This document shows, one piece after another, positions 46,383 to 55,129 of a stretch of DNA of 64,000 nucleotides. The translations under genes were made by a program, and so were the position numbers. The stretch comes from Phytomonospora sp040655735 (GTDB lineage: Bacteria; Actinomycetota; Actinomycetes; Mycobacteriales; Micromonosporaceae). The notes under the pieces are model-generated. The model worked only from the letters and a program-made list of their open reading frames with translations. It was not told where the DNA came from and ran no database searches. The DNA lies in assembly GCF_040655735.1 (NCBI RefSeq), contig NZ_JBFAKK010000011.1:62001-126000 (forward strand). The letters are read 5' to 3'. Position 1 is the stretch's first letter. Every line of letters starts with the position of its first letter.

Positions 46383-47362
46383 GTCGAGGGCGGCCTGCGG
46401 TGCGCATCAATATCCTGGCGTCGGACTGGTTCCGGACCCGTTTGGACAGGCTCGGTAACATCACGGGCTTCGTCACCGTTTACGGACAGGAGCACGATCC
46501 CAGGACCCGGGTGTTCGCCCGGGAAGGTCACGTGAGGCGGGTCGCGGGGGTCGCGGCGCGGCTTTCGGTTCTCGCCGGCGACGTGGACGCCGAGCAGGTC
46601 AGGATCCTGGCATGGATCCACGATCTGAATCGCTGGCCGTTCGCCCACAACAGTGAGAAGGGCCGCTTCGACCAGGTCGCCAACATCGGGGCTTACTTTG
46701 CACTCGCGCCCGGGATCGGGCGGGGGCAGGTGCAGGACTTGCGCGCGATCCACCGGAAGGACGCCTCGACGGCGAGCGACGAGGGCCGTGTTGTGCTCCT
46801 TGCCGACACGCTGACCGGGATGGTCGAGGATCTGTTGCTGGTGGTCGCCGGCCTGAACGTCCATCCGCGGATCATCACGCCCGAAGTCGAGAAACTGCTG
46901 AGCCTTTCGCTGCGAGCCGGTGGCCGGCTGGCGGCTTTGCGCAGGCTCACTGGGCTGCTGCACGGCAGGGAGCGGCGCGTCGAACTCTTCGAGGTCGAGT
47001 TCGACCAGGTCTTCGGCTCGCTCATTCAGGATTTCCTGCGAGAGAAGGGGGTTGACTCGCTCTGGCCGGCGTACGGCGAACTCATCGCGGTTCCGAAACT
47101 CGTCAAGGAGACCTTCACCAGGCCGGTGGTGTTCCCACTGAACAACGACCGCGTGTGTCACTCCGGCTGGCTGAGGGGAAGTGTGGTGCCCTGGTATCTG
47201 AACCGGACGCCGGATGCCGCGGAGCGGCTGCTCCGGATCGACGAGCGGCAGTTCGTCGAGGAGGTGACGGCCGCAGAGGACACGCCGTTCGCACCGGAGC
47301 AGTTCCGGCCCGACATCGACTGTGTACGCAGGGACACGCCCGCGATGGCCTTCCTGTCGTAG
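46379..47362 (+). CDS. HD-domain phosphohydrolase
   Basis: A 327-residue HD-superfamily protein. The four metal-binding elements are in order: H51 (REGHVRRV), H81-D82 (AWIHDLNRW), H125 (AIHRKD) and D143 (LLADTLTGM). This set predicts an active phosphohydrolase, typically acting on nucleotides or cyclic nucleotides. The C-terminal half is helical without a known domain. It is the last gene of the kinase/radical-SAM/HD operon (4-base overlap upstream) and ends five bases before a convergent regulator gene. No ribosome site is needed given the coupling. Confidence 0.82.
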   Translation: MSRGRPAVRINILASDWFRTRLDRLGNITGFVTVYGQEHDPRTRVFAREGHVRRVAGVAARLSVLAGDVDAEQVRILAWIHDLNRWPFAHNSEKGRFDQVANIGAYFALAPGIGRGQVQDLRAIHRKDASTASDEGRVVLLADTLTGMVEDLLLVVAGLNVHPRIITPEVEKLLSLSLRAGGRLAALRRLTGLLHGRERRVELFEVEFDQVFGSLIQDFLREKGVDSLWPAYGELIAVPKLVKETFTRPVVFPLNNDRVCHSGWLRGSVVPWYLNRTPDAAERLLRIDERQFVEEVTAAEDTPFAPEQFRPDIDCVRRDTPAMAFLS

Positions 47363-47367
47363 GGCGT

Positions 47368-47772
47368 TTAGGCCTCCCCACCACCCGCCGCCTCGACGGC
47401 GACGCTGATGTCGGCGTCGCCGTAGGCGGTGCGCACGCCGGAGAAGGACATGCCGGCGGCCTCGGCGAGCGCGCCGAGCGTGTACGGGCGGGGGCGGACG
47501 ACTTCGCGGCCGTAGGCGAGCAGCGCGCGGATCTCGGCTTCGGCGCGTTCCTTGCGGGCGCGGGCCCGCGCGAGTGCCCGGAGGAGGGGGTCGGCGTCGT
47601 CGGCCAGGAGTTCCGCCTCCAGTTCGTCCATGAAGCGGCGGCGGTCCTCGCTGACCTCCACGAGCCGCCGCGAGTAGTCCTCGGTGACGCCCTCTTCGGG
47701 GGGTTCGGGGCGGGGGTGGGCGATCGCCGCGATGTCGTCCAGCAGCGGGTAGAAGGTGCCTTTGCTCTGCAT
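47368..47772 (-). CDS. Small helix-turn-helix regulator, probably autoregulated
   Basis: A 134-residue protein. The first half is helical and acidic (EDYSRRLVEVSEDRRRFMDEL), likely a coiled coil or dimer interface. The C-terminus has an HTH-like stretch (YTLGALAEAAGMSFSGVRTAYG). The ATG at 47772 lies only seven bases after a good -10, so the message is probably leaderless. A perfect 7-3-7 palindrome covers the promoter's -35. It converges on the HD operon. A DNA-binding autoregulator is the simplest reading; its other targets are unknown. Confidence 0.6.
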   Translation of the reverse strand: MQSKGTFYPLLDDIAAIAHPRPEPPEEGVTEDYSRRLVEVSEDRRRFMDELEAELLADDADPLLRALARARARKERAEAEIRALLAYGREVVRPRPYTLGALAEAAGMSFSGVRTAYGDADISVAVEAAGGGEA

Positions 47773-47779
47773 GGAGACG

Positions 47780-47809
47780 ATGCTAACCAATGTTTGCGAT
47801 AGTCGCAAA
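47780..47809 (-). promoter_or_regulatory. Leaderless promoter with overlapping palindromic operator
   Basis: On the minus strand TTGCGA (47808-47803) and TAGCAT (47785-47780) are exactly 17 bases apart, seven bases before the ATG. The inverted repeat tttgcga-tag-tcgcaaa (47793-47809) covers the -35, a typical repressor site. Confidence 0.65.
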
Positions 47810-47946
47810 TATCTGCGCTCATCGTAAGTCAAGCAAGTGTCCGGAACATGTCCGGAGAAGACTCCGCTTCATTGTCGGCGCCCCGCCTCCGCGTCAGGAT
47901 CGTCTCCTCAATGGACACCTGGTGTGGAGGTGTGTGGAGGGTGAGC

Positions 47947-48306
47947 ATGGGCGTCGGCGCGTTCCGGGACCCTGTATCGGCACTGCGCTGGCTCGGCAGC
48001 GCGGTGACCGTCCGATCGTCGAACCGAACCCGGCTCGGCCGCCTCAGGGCCGTGCACGACAGCCTCGCCGCCGAACGCTGCGCGGGGCCCGACATCGCCA
48101 CCGGTCTGCTCGCACTGTCTCTTGTGGAGACCGCGCTGACCGCGCACGGGCGGCTCGCCGAGATCGACGACTGGCCCAGCCAGGAGGACCTCACCGACTC
48201 CGTGCGCGACCTCGGCCGCCGCCTCGGCGCGGCCGCCGAACTCCCCGACCACCTCGAACTCCGCCGACCCGACGGCACGGTCCTGCGCCTGGCGCGCGCC
48301 TCGTGA
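47947..48306 (+). CDS. Small hypothetical protein
   Basis: A 119-residue soluble protein (MGVGAFRDPVSALRWLG at the start), helical in its middle (GPDIATGLLALSLVETALTA). I placed the start at ATG 47947 behind GGAGGG; an earlier in-frame ATG at 47848 lacks a ribosome site. Its stop overlaps the GTG of the next gene (GTGA), so the two are coupled. I do not recognise it. Confidence 0.55.
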   Translation: MGVGAFRDPVSALRWLGSAVTVRSSNRTRLGRLRAVHDSLAAERCAGPDIATGLLALSLVETALTAHGRLAEIDDWPSQEDLTDSVRDLGRRLGAAAELPDHLELRRPDGTVLRLARAS

Positions 48307-48788
48307 AACTCCTGCTCACCCTGTGGCGCTGCGGGCCTCTGGTCGCCGCCGCCGCGCTGGCCCCGGTGCCCTTCGCGCTGACCGGCGCAACGCCCTGGAC
48401 GCTTCCCCTCGCCCTGGCGGCGCTCGGGCTCGTCCTCCGCTTCGGCAGCCGGGCCTGGGTCGACCGGTGCGCGGTCAGGCTCGAACGCGCGCTGCTCATC
48501 GCGCCCCCGGGCCACCGGTGGCCGCTGCGCGCCCGCGCGGTCGACATCTGGGAGGTGCGCACGGTGATGCACCGCCGTTTCGGTCTCGTCGACGCGGTCC
48601 GCCCCGGGCCCGAGGAGACGCCGGCGACCGCCGTCGTCCACTTCGCACTGTCCACATACGACAAAAGTGCGCACCCGCACACGCCCGGCGAGCTGCGCGT
48701 TCCGGTGGATGCGAGCATTGGCAGCGCTCCCACTGCGATAATGGGCCGGTGCCCAGACGACCTGCCGATGACGCGCTCGTCACGCTAG
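48303..48788 (+). CDS. Small two-helix membrane protein
   Basis: A 161-residue protein with an N-terminal pair of hydrophobic segments (CGPLVAAAALAPVPFALTG and LPLALAALGLVLRFG) and a cytoplasmic, Trp- and Arg-rich remainder. The GTG start overlaps the previous stop. Its last 40 bases overlap the start of the STAND gene. Together the two small genes may form a membrane complex; function unknown. Confidence 0.55.
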   Translation: MKLLLTLWRCGPLVAAAALAPVPFALTGATPWTLPLALAALGLVLRFGSRAWVDRCAVRLERALLIAPPGHRWPLRARAVDIWEVRTVMHRRFGLVDAVRPGPEETPATAVVHFALSTYDKSAHPHTPGELRVPVDASIGSAPTAIMGRCPDDLPMTRSSR

Positions 48789-51115
48789 GAAAGGCCATGC
48801 GCGCCGCCCGCGAGCGGCGCGGCGTCTCCCTGCGCTCGCTCGCCGCCCGCCTCGGCTACGGCCACAGCGCCTTCACCGACTACGAACTGGGCCGACGCCT
48901 GCCACCGCAGGACATCCTGGACGGCTACGAGACCTTACTCGACGCCACCGGTGGCCTCACCGACCTGCGCCGGGCCGTCCTGACCCACCGCGCCACGGCC
49001 GCTCGCGGGGAGCGGCCGGTGGCGCAACTGCCCGCGGCGCCGACGGTGTTCGTCGGCCGCGAGGCCGAACTGGCCTTCCTGCTCGGCCTCGCCGAGTCCG
49101 CCGCCACCGGCGAGCGCCCGACCGCCGTGCTCATCCACGGCCAGCCCGCCGTCGGCAAGACCGCGCTGGCGCTGACCGCCGCGCACACGGCCGTGGCCTC
49201 GGGCAAGGCCTTCGACACCGTGCTGCACCTCGAACTCGCCGACGCCGCACGCCCGGCCGGCGAGGCACTGCACTACATGCTCACCGCCCTCGGGGTCGGC
49301 GAGCCCGACATCCCGCCGTCCACGGCCGGGAGGTCGGGGCTCCTGCGCTCCCTGCTGGCCCACCACGGGGCGCTGATCGTCCTCGACAACGCCGCCGACG
49401 TCCGCCAGATCGCGCCGCTCCTGCCGGGCGCGGGCCGTTCGCTGGTGCTCATCACCAGCCGCCGCCGCTTCTCCGATCCCGCGATCGGCCACGAGCTGTC
49501 CCTACCGCCGCTTCCCGAGGAGCACTCCACCGTCCTATTGCGACGCCTGGTCGGCGGCTCGCGCTGCGACGGCGAACCCGAGGCCGTCGGCGACGTCGTG
49601 GCCGCCTGCGCGGGTCTGCCGCTCGCGCTGCGGATCGCCGCCCACCGCATCGTGGGCACGCCCGACTGGCCGCTCGCCCACTACGCCGGGCAGCTGCGCG
49701 ACGAGCGGCGCCGCCTCGCCGCGCTCGAAGTGCCCGGCGGTGAGGTCCGCGCGGCCTTCGACCTGTCCTACGAGGCCATGCCCGACTCCGCGCGCACCCT
49801 CTTTCGCCGGATCGCCCTGGTGCCAGGGGGAGTGGTCGGCGAACGCGACGCCGCCGAACTCGTCGACACCGACCCCGGCTCCGCGCTCGCCGACCTCGCC
49901 GGCGCCAGCCTGCTGTCGCCCACCGAGCGTCCCGGCCGCTACCGCCTGCACGACCTGCTGCGCGTCTACGCCGGGCACCGCCTCGACCTCGACGAGCCCG
50001 CCGAGGTGCGCGAGGCGGTGCGCGCCAAGCTCTTCACCCGCATCATCGACGCCGCCGTCGAGGCCGGGGACGGGCTGACCCCCGGCGCCGGCCCGGGCTA
50101 TCCGGGCGGCAGTGAGGCGGCACTGTCCCATCTGGACGAAGAGGCCGACGCGATCGTGGACGTGCTCGCCGCTCTGGCCAAGGGATCGGGCCGGATGCCG
50201 CCACCGCGCACGCTCGGCAGGCTCGTCGAGTCGATGGCCTGGTACTGCGACCACCGGTGCCGCTGGGCACTGCTGCGCGCGGTCGGCCGCCACGGCCTCG
50301 TCCTGTCCGGCCGTCTCGGCGACCCGCTGCTGGAAGCGGTCTCCCGCAACGCCATCGGGCTCGCCTACAGCGAGGGCAACCGGCCCGCGGTGGCCGTCGA
50401 GCACCTCGGCAAGGCGCTGACCGCCGCCCGGCTCGCCGGCGACTGGAGCGAGGAGGCCGAGACGCTCGGCTTCCTCGGCCTGGCCACCCGCAACCTCGGC
50501 CGCTACGTCGAGGCCTCCGAGCACCACCGGGCCGCACTGGCCGTCCACGAGGCGCACGACCACGTGCGCGGGACCGCGCAGGAACTCGGCCGGCTCGGGC
50601 ACTCGCTGAGCCTGCACGGCGAACACGAGGAGGGCCTGGCGGCACTGCGCCGGGCGCTGCGCGTCTGGCACGAGCTCGACGCGCCCCGCTCGGCCGCGAT
50701 GGCCCGCTACCGCCTGGCCGCCGTGTACATCCACTGTGGACGCGCGCTGGAAGGGCTGGCCGAGGCGCGTGCCGCCCGCGCCGTCTTCGCCGAGGTCTGC
50801 GACACCTGGGGCGTGGCCGCCGCCGACCAGCTCACCGGCGCCTGCGAACACGCACTCGGCGAGCACTCGCGTGCCGCCGCGGCCCTGCGAGAGGCCGCCG
50901 ACCTCTTCGACCGGCTCGCCGACCGCCTCCGCCAGGCGCAGACCCTGCGCGTCCTCACCTTCGTGCACGAGGCGACCGGGGCGACCGACGCGGCCCGCGC
51001 GGCCCGGCTGCGCGCCCTGAGCGTCCTGTCGCAGCTCGAACCGACACCGGTCATCGACGCCGAGCGCGCGGTCCTGGAAAGCGTCCCCGGGGCGCAGGCG
51101 CCGCCGTTCCTGTGA
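48749..51115 (+). CDS. STAND ATPase regulator with N-terminal XRE HTH and C-terminal TPRs
   Basis: A 788-residue signalling ATPase. The XRE HTH is at about residues 14-55 (LGKAMRAARERRGVSLRSLA and LGYGHSAFTDYELGRRLP). The NB-ARC ATPase has Walker A HGQPAVGKTALAL near 130-142, Walker B ALIVLDNAAD near 210 and sensor ITSRRRF. A winged helix and TPR-like repeats (AIGLAYSEGNRPAVAVEHLGKAL, then ETLGFLGLATRNLGRYVEA) run to the end. I chose the GTG at 48749 because it includes the whole HTH; a GATAAT hexamer seven bases upstream suggests a leaderless start. It overlaps the upstream gene by 40 bases. Signal and targets unknown. Confidence 0.84.
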   Translation: MPRRPADDALVTLGKAMRAARERRGVSLRSLAARLGYGHSAFTDYELGRRLPPQDILDGYETLLDATGGLTDLRRAVLTHRATAARGERPVAQLPAAPTVFVGREAELAFLLGLAESAATGERPTAVLIHGQPAVGKTALALTAAHTAVASGKAFDTVLHLELADAARPAGEALHYMLTALGVGEPDIPPSTAGRSGLLRSLLAHHGALIVLDNAADVRQIAPLLPGAGRSLVLITSRRRFSDPAIGHELSLPPLPEEHSTVLLRRLVGGSRCDGEPEAVGDVVAACAGLPLALRIAAHRIVGTPDWPLAHYAGQLRDERRRLAALEVPGGEVRAAFDLSYEAMPDSARTLFRRIALVPGGVVGERDAAELVDTDPGSALADLAGASLLSPTERPGRYRLHDLLRVYAGHRLDLDEPAEVREAVRAKLFTRIIDAAVEAGDGLTPGAGPGYPGGSEAALSHLDEEADAIVDVLAALAKGSGRMPPPRTLGRLVESMAWYCDHRCRWALLRAVGRHGLVLSGRLGDPLLEAVSRNAIGLAYSEGNRPAVAVEHLGKALTAARLAGDWSEEAETLGFLGLATRNLGRYVEASEHHRAALAVHEAHDHVRGTAQELGRLGHSLSLHGEHEEGLAALRRALRVWHELDAPRSAAMARYRLAAVYIHCGRALEGLAEARAARAVFAEVCDTWGVAAADQLTGACEHALGEHSRAAAALREAADLFDRLADRLRQAQTLRVLTFVHEATGATDAARAARLRALSVLSQLEPTPVIDAERAVLESVPGAQAPPFL

Positions 51116-51119
51116 AGAC

Positions 51120-51617
51120 CTAGTCCTCGCGGTGCAGTTCGCTCCGGACCTTCACCGTCGCCTCGATCGACGCGGTCAGGAAGCGGGCGATCGTCTCGCG
51201 CTCCTCGGGCCCGAAGTCACGCCAGCGCTCGGCGAACTCCACGGCCAGCGGCGCGAAGAAGCCGTGGCCGACCGCGCGCGCCTTGTCGGTCATGTCCAGC
51301 TCGATCTTGCGACGGTCCTCCGGGTCGCGGCCGCGCCGCAGGTGGCCGTTGGCCTCCAGCCGGTCGAGCGCGGAGGTCGTGGCCGAAGGGCTCAGGTGCA
51401 AGGCGGCGGCCAGCGTGCCAGGGGACATCCGGTCGCCGTGCCGGGCGGCGTCCATCACCACGGCGAGCGCGTTGAGGTCGGTGCGGTGAAGGCCGTGGGC
51501 CTCGCCGAACATGTCGGAGAACCGGCTCGACTCCACCGACAGCTGCCGCAACAGCCGGATGAGCAGGGCGTCGGCACCCCCGGGGTCGGGCCGGTCGTGC
51601 TGTTCGGGACTCGTCAC
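51120..51617 (-). CDS. MarR-family transcriptional regulator
   Basis: A MarR protein of about 165 residues with the winged helix LAAALHLSPSATTSALDRLEANG and the DPEDRRKIELDMTDKA wing. AAAGGA favours GTG 51617, with GTG 51623 as the alternative. It is divergent from an MMPL exporter and inverted repeats lie between them, so it is the likely repressor of that exporter, released by a phenolic or drug-like ligand as in other MarR systems. Confidence 0.9.
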   Translation of the reverse strand: MTSPEQHDRPDPGGADALLIRLLRQLSVESSRFSDMFGEAHGLHRTDLNALAVVMDAARHGDRMSPGTLAAALHLSPSATTSALDRLEANGHLRRGRDPEDRRKIELDMTDKARAVGHGFFAPLAVEFAERWRDFGPEERETIARFLTASIEATVKVRSELHRED

Positions 51618-51663
51618 CGGCACGTCCTTTCGCCGTCTTCAACATCAGCGTCTATCGTTCGTA

Positions 51664-51686
51664 GATCGAAAGGTTCGATCATCGAA
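51664..51686. promoter_or_regulatory. MarR-type operator
   Basis: A 7-3-7 inverted repeat (gatcgaa at 51664-51670, ttcgatc at 51674-51680) is followed by an overlapping ttcga-tca-tcgaa repeat to 51686, in the gap between the divergent MarR and MMPL genes. Confidence 0.65.
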
Positions 51687-51708
51687 ACGACTTCGGAGGA
51701 CCACGGTC

Positions 51709-53856
51709 ATGGCCCACGGCAATCCTGCGCCAACCGACGAGGCGCCGGCCAAGCGCCCCGCCAGCGTCGCCCGATGGCTGGTCCCGGCGCTGCTGGTCCT
51801 GGTATGGCTCGTCGTCGGCGGTCTCGGCGGCTCCTACACCGGCAAGCTCAGCGAGGTCACCACCAACGACAGCTCGGCCTTCCTGCCCGCCTCCGCCGAG
51901 GCCACCGAAGTCGGTGAGCTGCAAAAGCGCTTCGAGAACAGCAACACCATCCCCGCGATCGTGATCGCCGAACGCCCCGGCGGGCTCACCCGCGACGATC
52001 TCACCTACCTTGAGGCCGCCGCAGCCGAAATAGCCGATACCGAGGGCGTCGACGGCGAACTCCCGCCGCCCATCCCCTCCGAGGACGAAGAGGCCGCCCA
52101 GATCGTCGTCCCCCTCGACGGCGACCGCGAGCCCGCCGACGCCGTCGAGGCGATCCGCGCCGGGCTGGAGGACCACCCCGAGGGACTCACCGTCCTGGTC
52201 ACCGGCCCCGCCGCACAGGTCGCCGACCTCGGCGAAGCCTTCGGCGGCATCGACGGCCTGCTCCTCCTGGTCACCGCGGCCGTCGTCGGCCTCATCCTCA
52301 TCATCGTCTACCGCTCGCCCCTGCTGCCCCTGGTCGTGCTCGTCTCGGGCGTCCTCGCCCTGGGCATCGCCAGCCTCGGCGTCTACTTCCTCGCCGACGC
52401 CGGCGCCCTCGAACTCAACGGGCAAAGCCAGGGCATCCTGTTCATCCTGGTCTTCGGCGCCGCGACCGACTACGCCCTCCTGCTGGTCGCCCGCTTCCGT
52501 GAGGAACTGCGCGACACCGAGGACCGCTACCGCGCGATGGGCAAGGCCTGGCGCGCCACCATCGAACCCATCGCCGCCTCGGCCGGCACCGTCATCCTCG
52601 GCGTGCTCTGCCTGCTGTTCAGCGACCTCAACTCCAACCGCACCCTCGGCCCGGTCGCCGCGATCGGCATCGCCGCGGCCCTGCTCGCCTCGGTCACCTT
52701 CCTGCCCGCCGCGCTCGCCCTGCTCGGGCGGGCGGCGTTCTGGCCGAAACGGCCGCTGCACGGCTCACCGCACCCCGAGTCGGGCGGCGTGTGGGCGCGC
52801 GTCGCCGGCCTGATCTCGCGCAAGCCGCGGGTCGTGTGGATCGTGACCGTGCTCGTCCTGCTCATCGGCGTCGCCTTCGTGCCGCAGCTGAAGGCCGAGG
52901 GCACCGCCCAGTCCGACATCTTCCTCACCGAGGTCGACTCCGTCGAAGGCCAGGAAGTCCTCTCCCGGCACTTCCCCGGCGGCACCGGCGCGCCCACCGT
53001 CATCATCGCCAACGCCGACTCGGCCGACGCCGTCATCGCCGCCGCGAAGGTCGACGGCGTCGAGCAGGTCGCCTACGCCGGTCCTCCCGGAGCCCCGCCG
53101 CAGGTCGTCGACGGACTCGTCCGCATCAGCGCCGTCCTGAGCGACCCCAGCGACTCCGAGGACGCCGTGGCCACCGTCGGCCGCATCCGCGACGCCGTGC
53201 ACGCCGTGCCCGGCGCCGACGCCAAGGTCGGCGGTCCCACCGCGATCCAGCTCGACACGCAGACGACCTCCGAGCACGACCGCAACCTGATCATCCCCAT
53301 CGTCCTGCTGGTGATCTTCCTGATCCTCGCGCTGCTGCTGCGCTCCCTGCTCGCGCCGGTCCTGCTCATCGCGACCGTCGTGCTGTCCTTCGCGGCGACC
53401 ATGGGCATCTCGGCACTGGTCTTCAACCACGTCTTCGGCTTCCCCGGCGCGGACCCGGTGGTCCCGCTGTTCGGCTTCGTGTTCCTCGTCGCCCTGGGCA
53501 TCGACTACAACATCTTCCTCATGACCCGGGTCAGAGAGGAGTCGAAGACCCTGGGCACCAGGAAGGGGACACTGCGCGGCCTCACCGTCACCGGCGGGGT
53601 CATCACCTCGGCGGGTGTCGTGCTGGCCGCGACCTTCTCCGCGCTGGCCGTCCTGCCGATCCTCTTCCTCGCACAGATCGCCTTCATCGTCGCCTTCGGC
53701 GTCCTGCTCGACACGCTCATCGTGCGCTCGCTGCTGGTCCCGGCCCTGTCGGTCGACATCGGCCGCGCGATCTGGTGGCCGTCGCGACTCAGCCGAGCCA
53801 GCGCCGAACGTAGTCCCCTTCCGGATCGAAGCGAGCCTGCTGCCTTACGGGGTTGA
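51709..53856 (+). CDS. MMPL-family RND transporter
   Basis: A 715-residue MMPL/RND protein with the twofold layout: helix 1, a large extracytoplasmic loop, five helices (ATDYALLLVARFREEL marks helix 4, with its Asp for proton coupling), then a second repeat (LGIDYNIFLMTRVREES). Such proteins export lipids, polyketides or drugs. CGGAGGA supports the ATG. The usual end (WWPSRLSR) is followed by about 17 residues read through the antisense of the photolyase 3' end, so the tail was acquired at a deletion junction. The gene is probably repressed by the divergent MarR protein. Confidence 0.88.
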   Translation: MAHGNPAPTDEAPAKRPASVARWLVPALLVLVWLVVGGLGGSYTGKLSEVTTNDSSAFLPASAEATEVGELQKRFENSNTIPAIVIAERPGGLTRDDLTYLEAAAAEIADTEGVDGELPPPIPSEDEEAAQIVVPLDGDREPADAVEAIRAGLEDHPEGLTVLVTGPAAQVADLGEAFGGIDGLLLLVTAAVVGLILIIVYRSPLLPLVVLVSGVLALGIASLGVYFLADAGALELNGQSQGILFILVFGAATDYALLLVARFREELRDTEDRYRAMGKAWRATIEPIAASAGTVILGVLCLLFSDLNSNRTLGPVAAIGIAAALLASVTFLPAALALLGRAAFWPKRPLHGSPHPESGGVWARVAGLISRKPRVVWIVTVLVLLIGVAFVPQLKAEGTAQSDIFLTEVDSVEGQEVLSRHFPGGTGAPTVIIANADSADAVIAAAKVDGVEQVAYAGPPGAPPQVVDGLVRISAVLSDPSDSEDAVATVGRIRDAVHAVPGADAKVGGPTAIQLDTQTTSEHDRNLIIPIVLLVIFLILALLLRSLLAPVLLIATVVLSFAATMGISALVFNHVFGFPGADPVVPLFGFVFLVALGIDYNIFLMTRVREESKTLGTRKGTLRGLTVTGGVITSAGVVLAATFSALAVLPILFLAQIAFIVAFGVLLDTLIVRSLLVPALSVDIGRAIWWPSRLSRASAERSPLPDRSEPAALRG

Positions 53857-54970
53857 AGCGCCGGTAGGGCTTGGAGTCGTTGCCCGTCCCGGCGACCCAC
53901 TGCCAGTTCCCGTTGTTGTTGGCCACGTCGGCGTCGAGGAGCCGTTCTGCGAACCAGGCGGCTCCCCGGCGCCAGTCGAGGCCGAGGGTCTTGGTCAGGT
54001 AGTTCGCGGTGATCATCCGCGCGCGGTTGTGCATCCAGCCCTCCGCGAGCAGCTGGCGCATGCCGGCGTCGACGACCTCGACGCCGGTCTCGCCGGCCTT
54101 CCACGACTCGAAGGCGGCCGGGTCGTCGGTCCAGTCCTCGACGACGCCCGGCCGGTATGCCTCGCTGCCGAGCCTCGGGAACCCCGCGAGGACCTGGTGG
54201 TAGAAGTCGCGCCAGCACAGTTGGCGGACGAAGGCCGGGTGCACGCGCGGGTCGGTGGCCAGTGCCAGCGGTGAGACGCAGCCGAAGTGCAGGTACGGGC
54301 TCAGCCGCGAGGTGCCGTCCTCGCCGAGCGCGTCGTGGAGGTCGGGATAGTCCCCGGCGCGCGGCGCCCAGGCGTCGAGGCGCTCGTGGGCGGCCTGCTC
54401 GCCGCCGGGCATCAGCGTCGACGGCGAGGTATCGCCCAGGATCACGCGCGGGTCGTCGCCGGTCATGCCGTCGGGAAGCGTGACGCTTTTGGGCGCCTCG
54501 GCCAGATCCCGCCACGTCGTCGCCTCCCACGCCCGCCAGTACGGCGTGAAGACCTTGTAGTGGTCCCCGCCGCCCGAGGGCCGGACCTTCCCGGCCGGAA
54601 CGACCGTGACCCCGGGGAACGCGCGCACCTCCAGTCCCCGCTCGCGAAGCCGCTCCTCGCGCGACTTGGCGTAGGCGCTGACGTCGGCGGTGATCGCGAC
54701 CTGGTTCGTGCCCGCCTCGGCGGCCACGGTCGCGGCGACCTCCGCCGGCTCGCCCTCGCGGACGAGCAGGTCGCCGCCGAGCGTCCGCAGCGACTCGCGC
54801 AGGTCGGTCAGGCTCTCGGCGAGGAAGCGCCGCCGGATCGGCGAGGCCTCGATCGCCGGGTCGACCACGAACAGCGGCACGACCCGGTCGGCGACCGCGC
54901 AGCTCGTCGCGAGCATCGGATTGTCGACGACGCGCAGGTCGCGGGTGAACAACAGCACGATCGTGCGCAT
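53789..54970 (-). CDS. phr: Deoxyribodipyrimidine photolyase, C-terminally truncated
   Basis: A 393-residue class I photolyase that repairs UV-induced cyclobutane dimers with FAD and light. The antenna domain (RTIVLLFTRDLRVVDNPML) is followed by the FAD domain: TSRLSPYLHFGCVSP, CWRDFYHQVL, MHNRARMITANYLTK and the flavin-site DADVANNNGNWQWVAGTGNDS. The protein ends at FDPEGDYVRRWLG. Family members continue for about 40-60 residues (RRWxPEL onward), so the last helix region is missing. The truncation coincides with the 68-base overlap with the MMPL gene. Activity may be reduced. The start ATG 54970 fits the family N-terminus. Confidence 0.85.
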   Translation of the reverse strand: MRTIVLLFTRDLRVVDNPMLATSCAVADRVVPLFVVDPAIEASPIRRRFLAESLTDLRESLRTLGGDLLVREGEPAEVAATVAAEAGTNQVAITADVSAYAKSREERLRERGLEVRAFPGVTVVPAGKVRPSGGGDHYKVFTPYWRAWEATTWRDLAEAPKSVTLPDGMTGDDPRVILGDTSPSTLMPGGEQAAHERLDAWAPRAGDYPDLHDALGEDGTSRLSPYLHFGCVSPLALATDPRVHPAFVRQLCWRDFYHQVLAGFPRLGSEAYRPGVVEDWTDDPAAFESWKAGETGVEVVDAGMRQLLAEGWMHNRARMITANYLTKTLGLDWRRGAAWFAERLLDADVANNNGNWQWVAGTGNDSKPYRRFNPVRQQARFDPEGDYVRRWLG

Positions 54971-55129
54971 GGACGCTCCATGGAGGTCGGGTCTCGCCGA
55001 GGTCACCCGACGCTACCGATCACGGCGGCGGTCGGGCCGCAGACGCGCGGGACCGGTCGTGGACCGTCGTGCGGACTTGCGGGGACTGTCTACTTTGGCT
55101 TCGACGATCACCAATATCGAGGGGGAGCC

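Noticed and set aside
41963..47362. CBASS, retron or CRISPR identity for the NUDIX/kinase/rSAM/HD island
   Set aside because: No cyclase, reverse transcriptase, Cas-like gene or repeat array is present.
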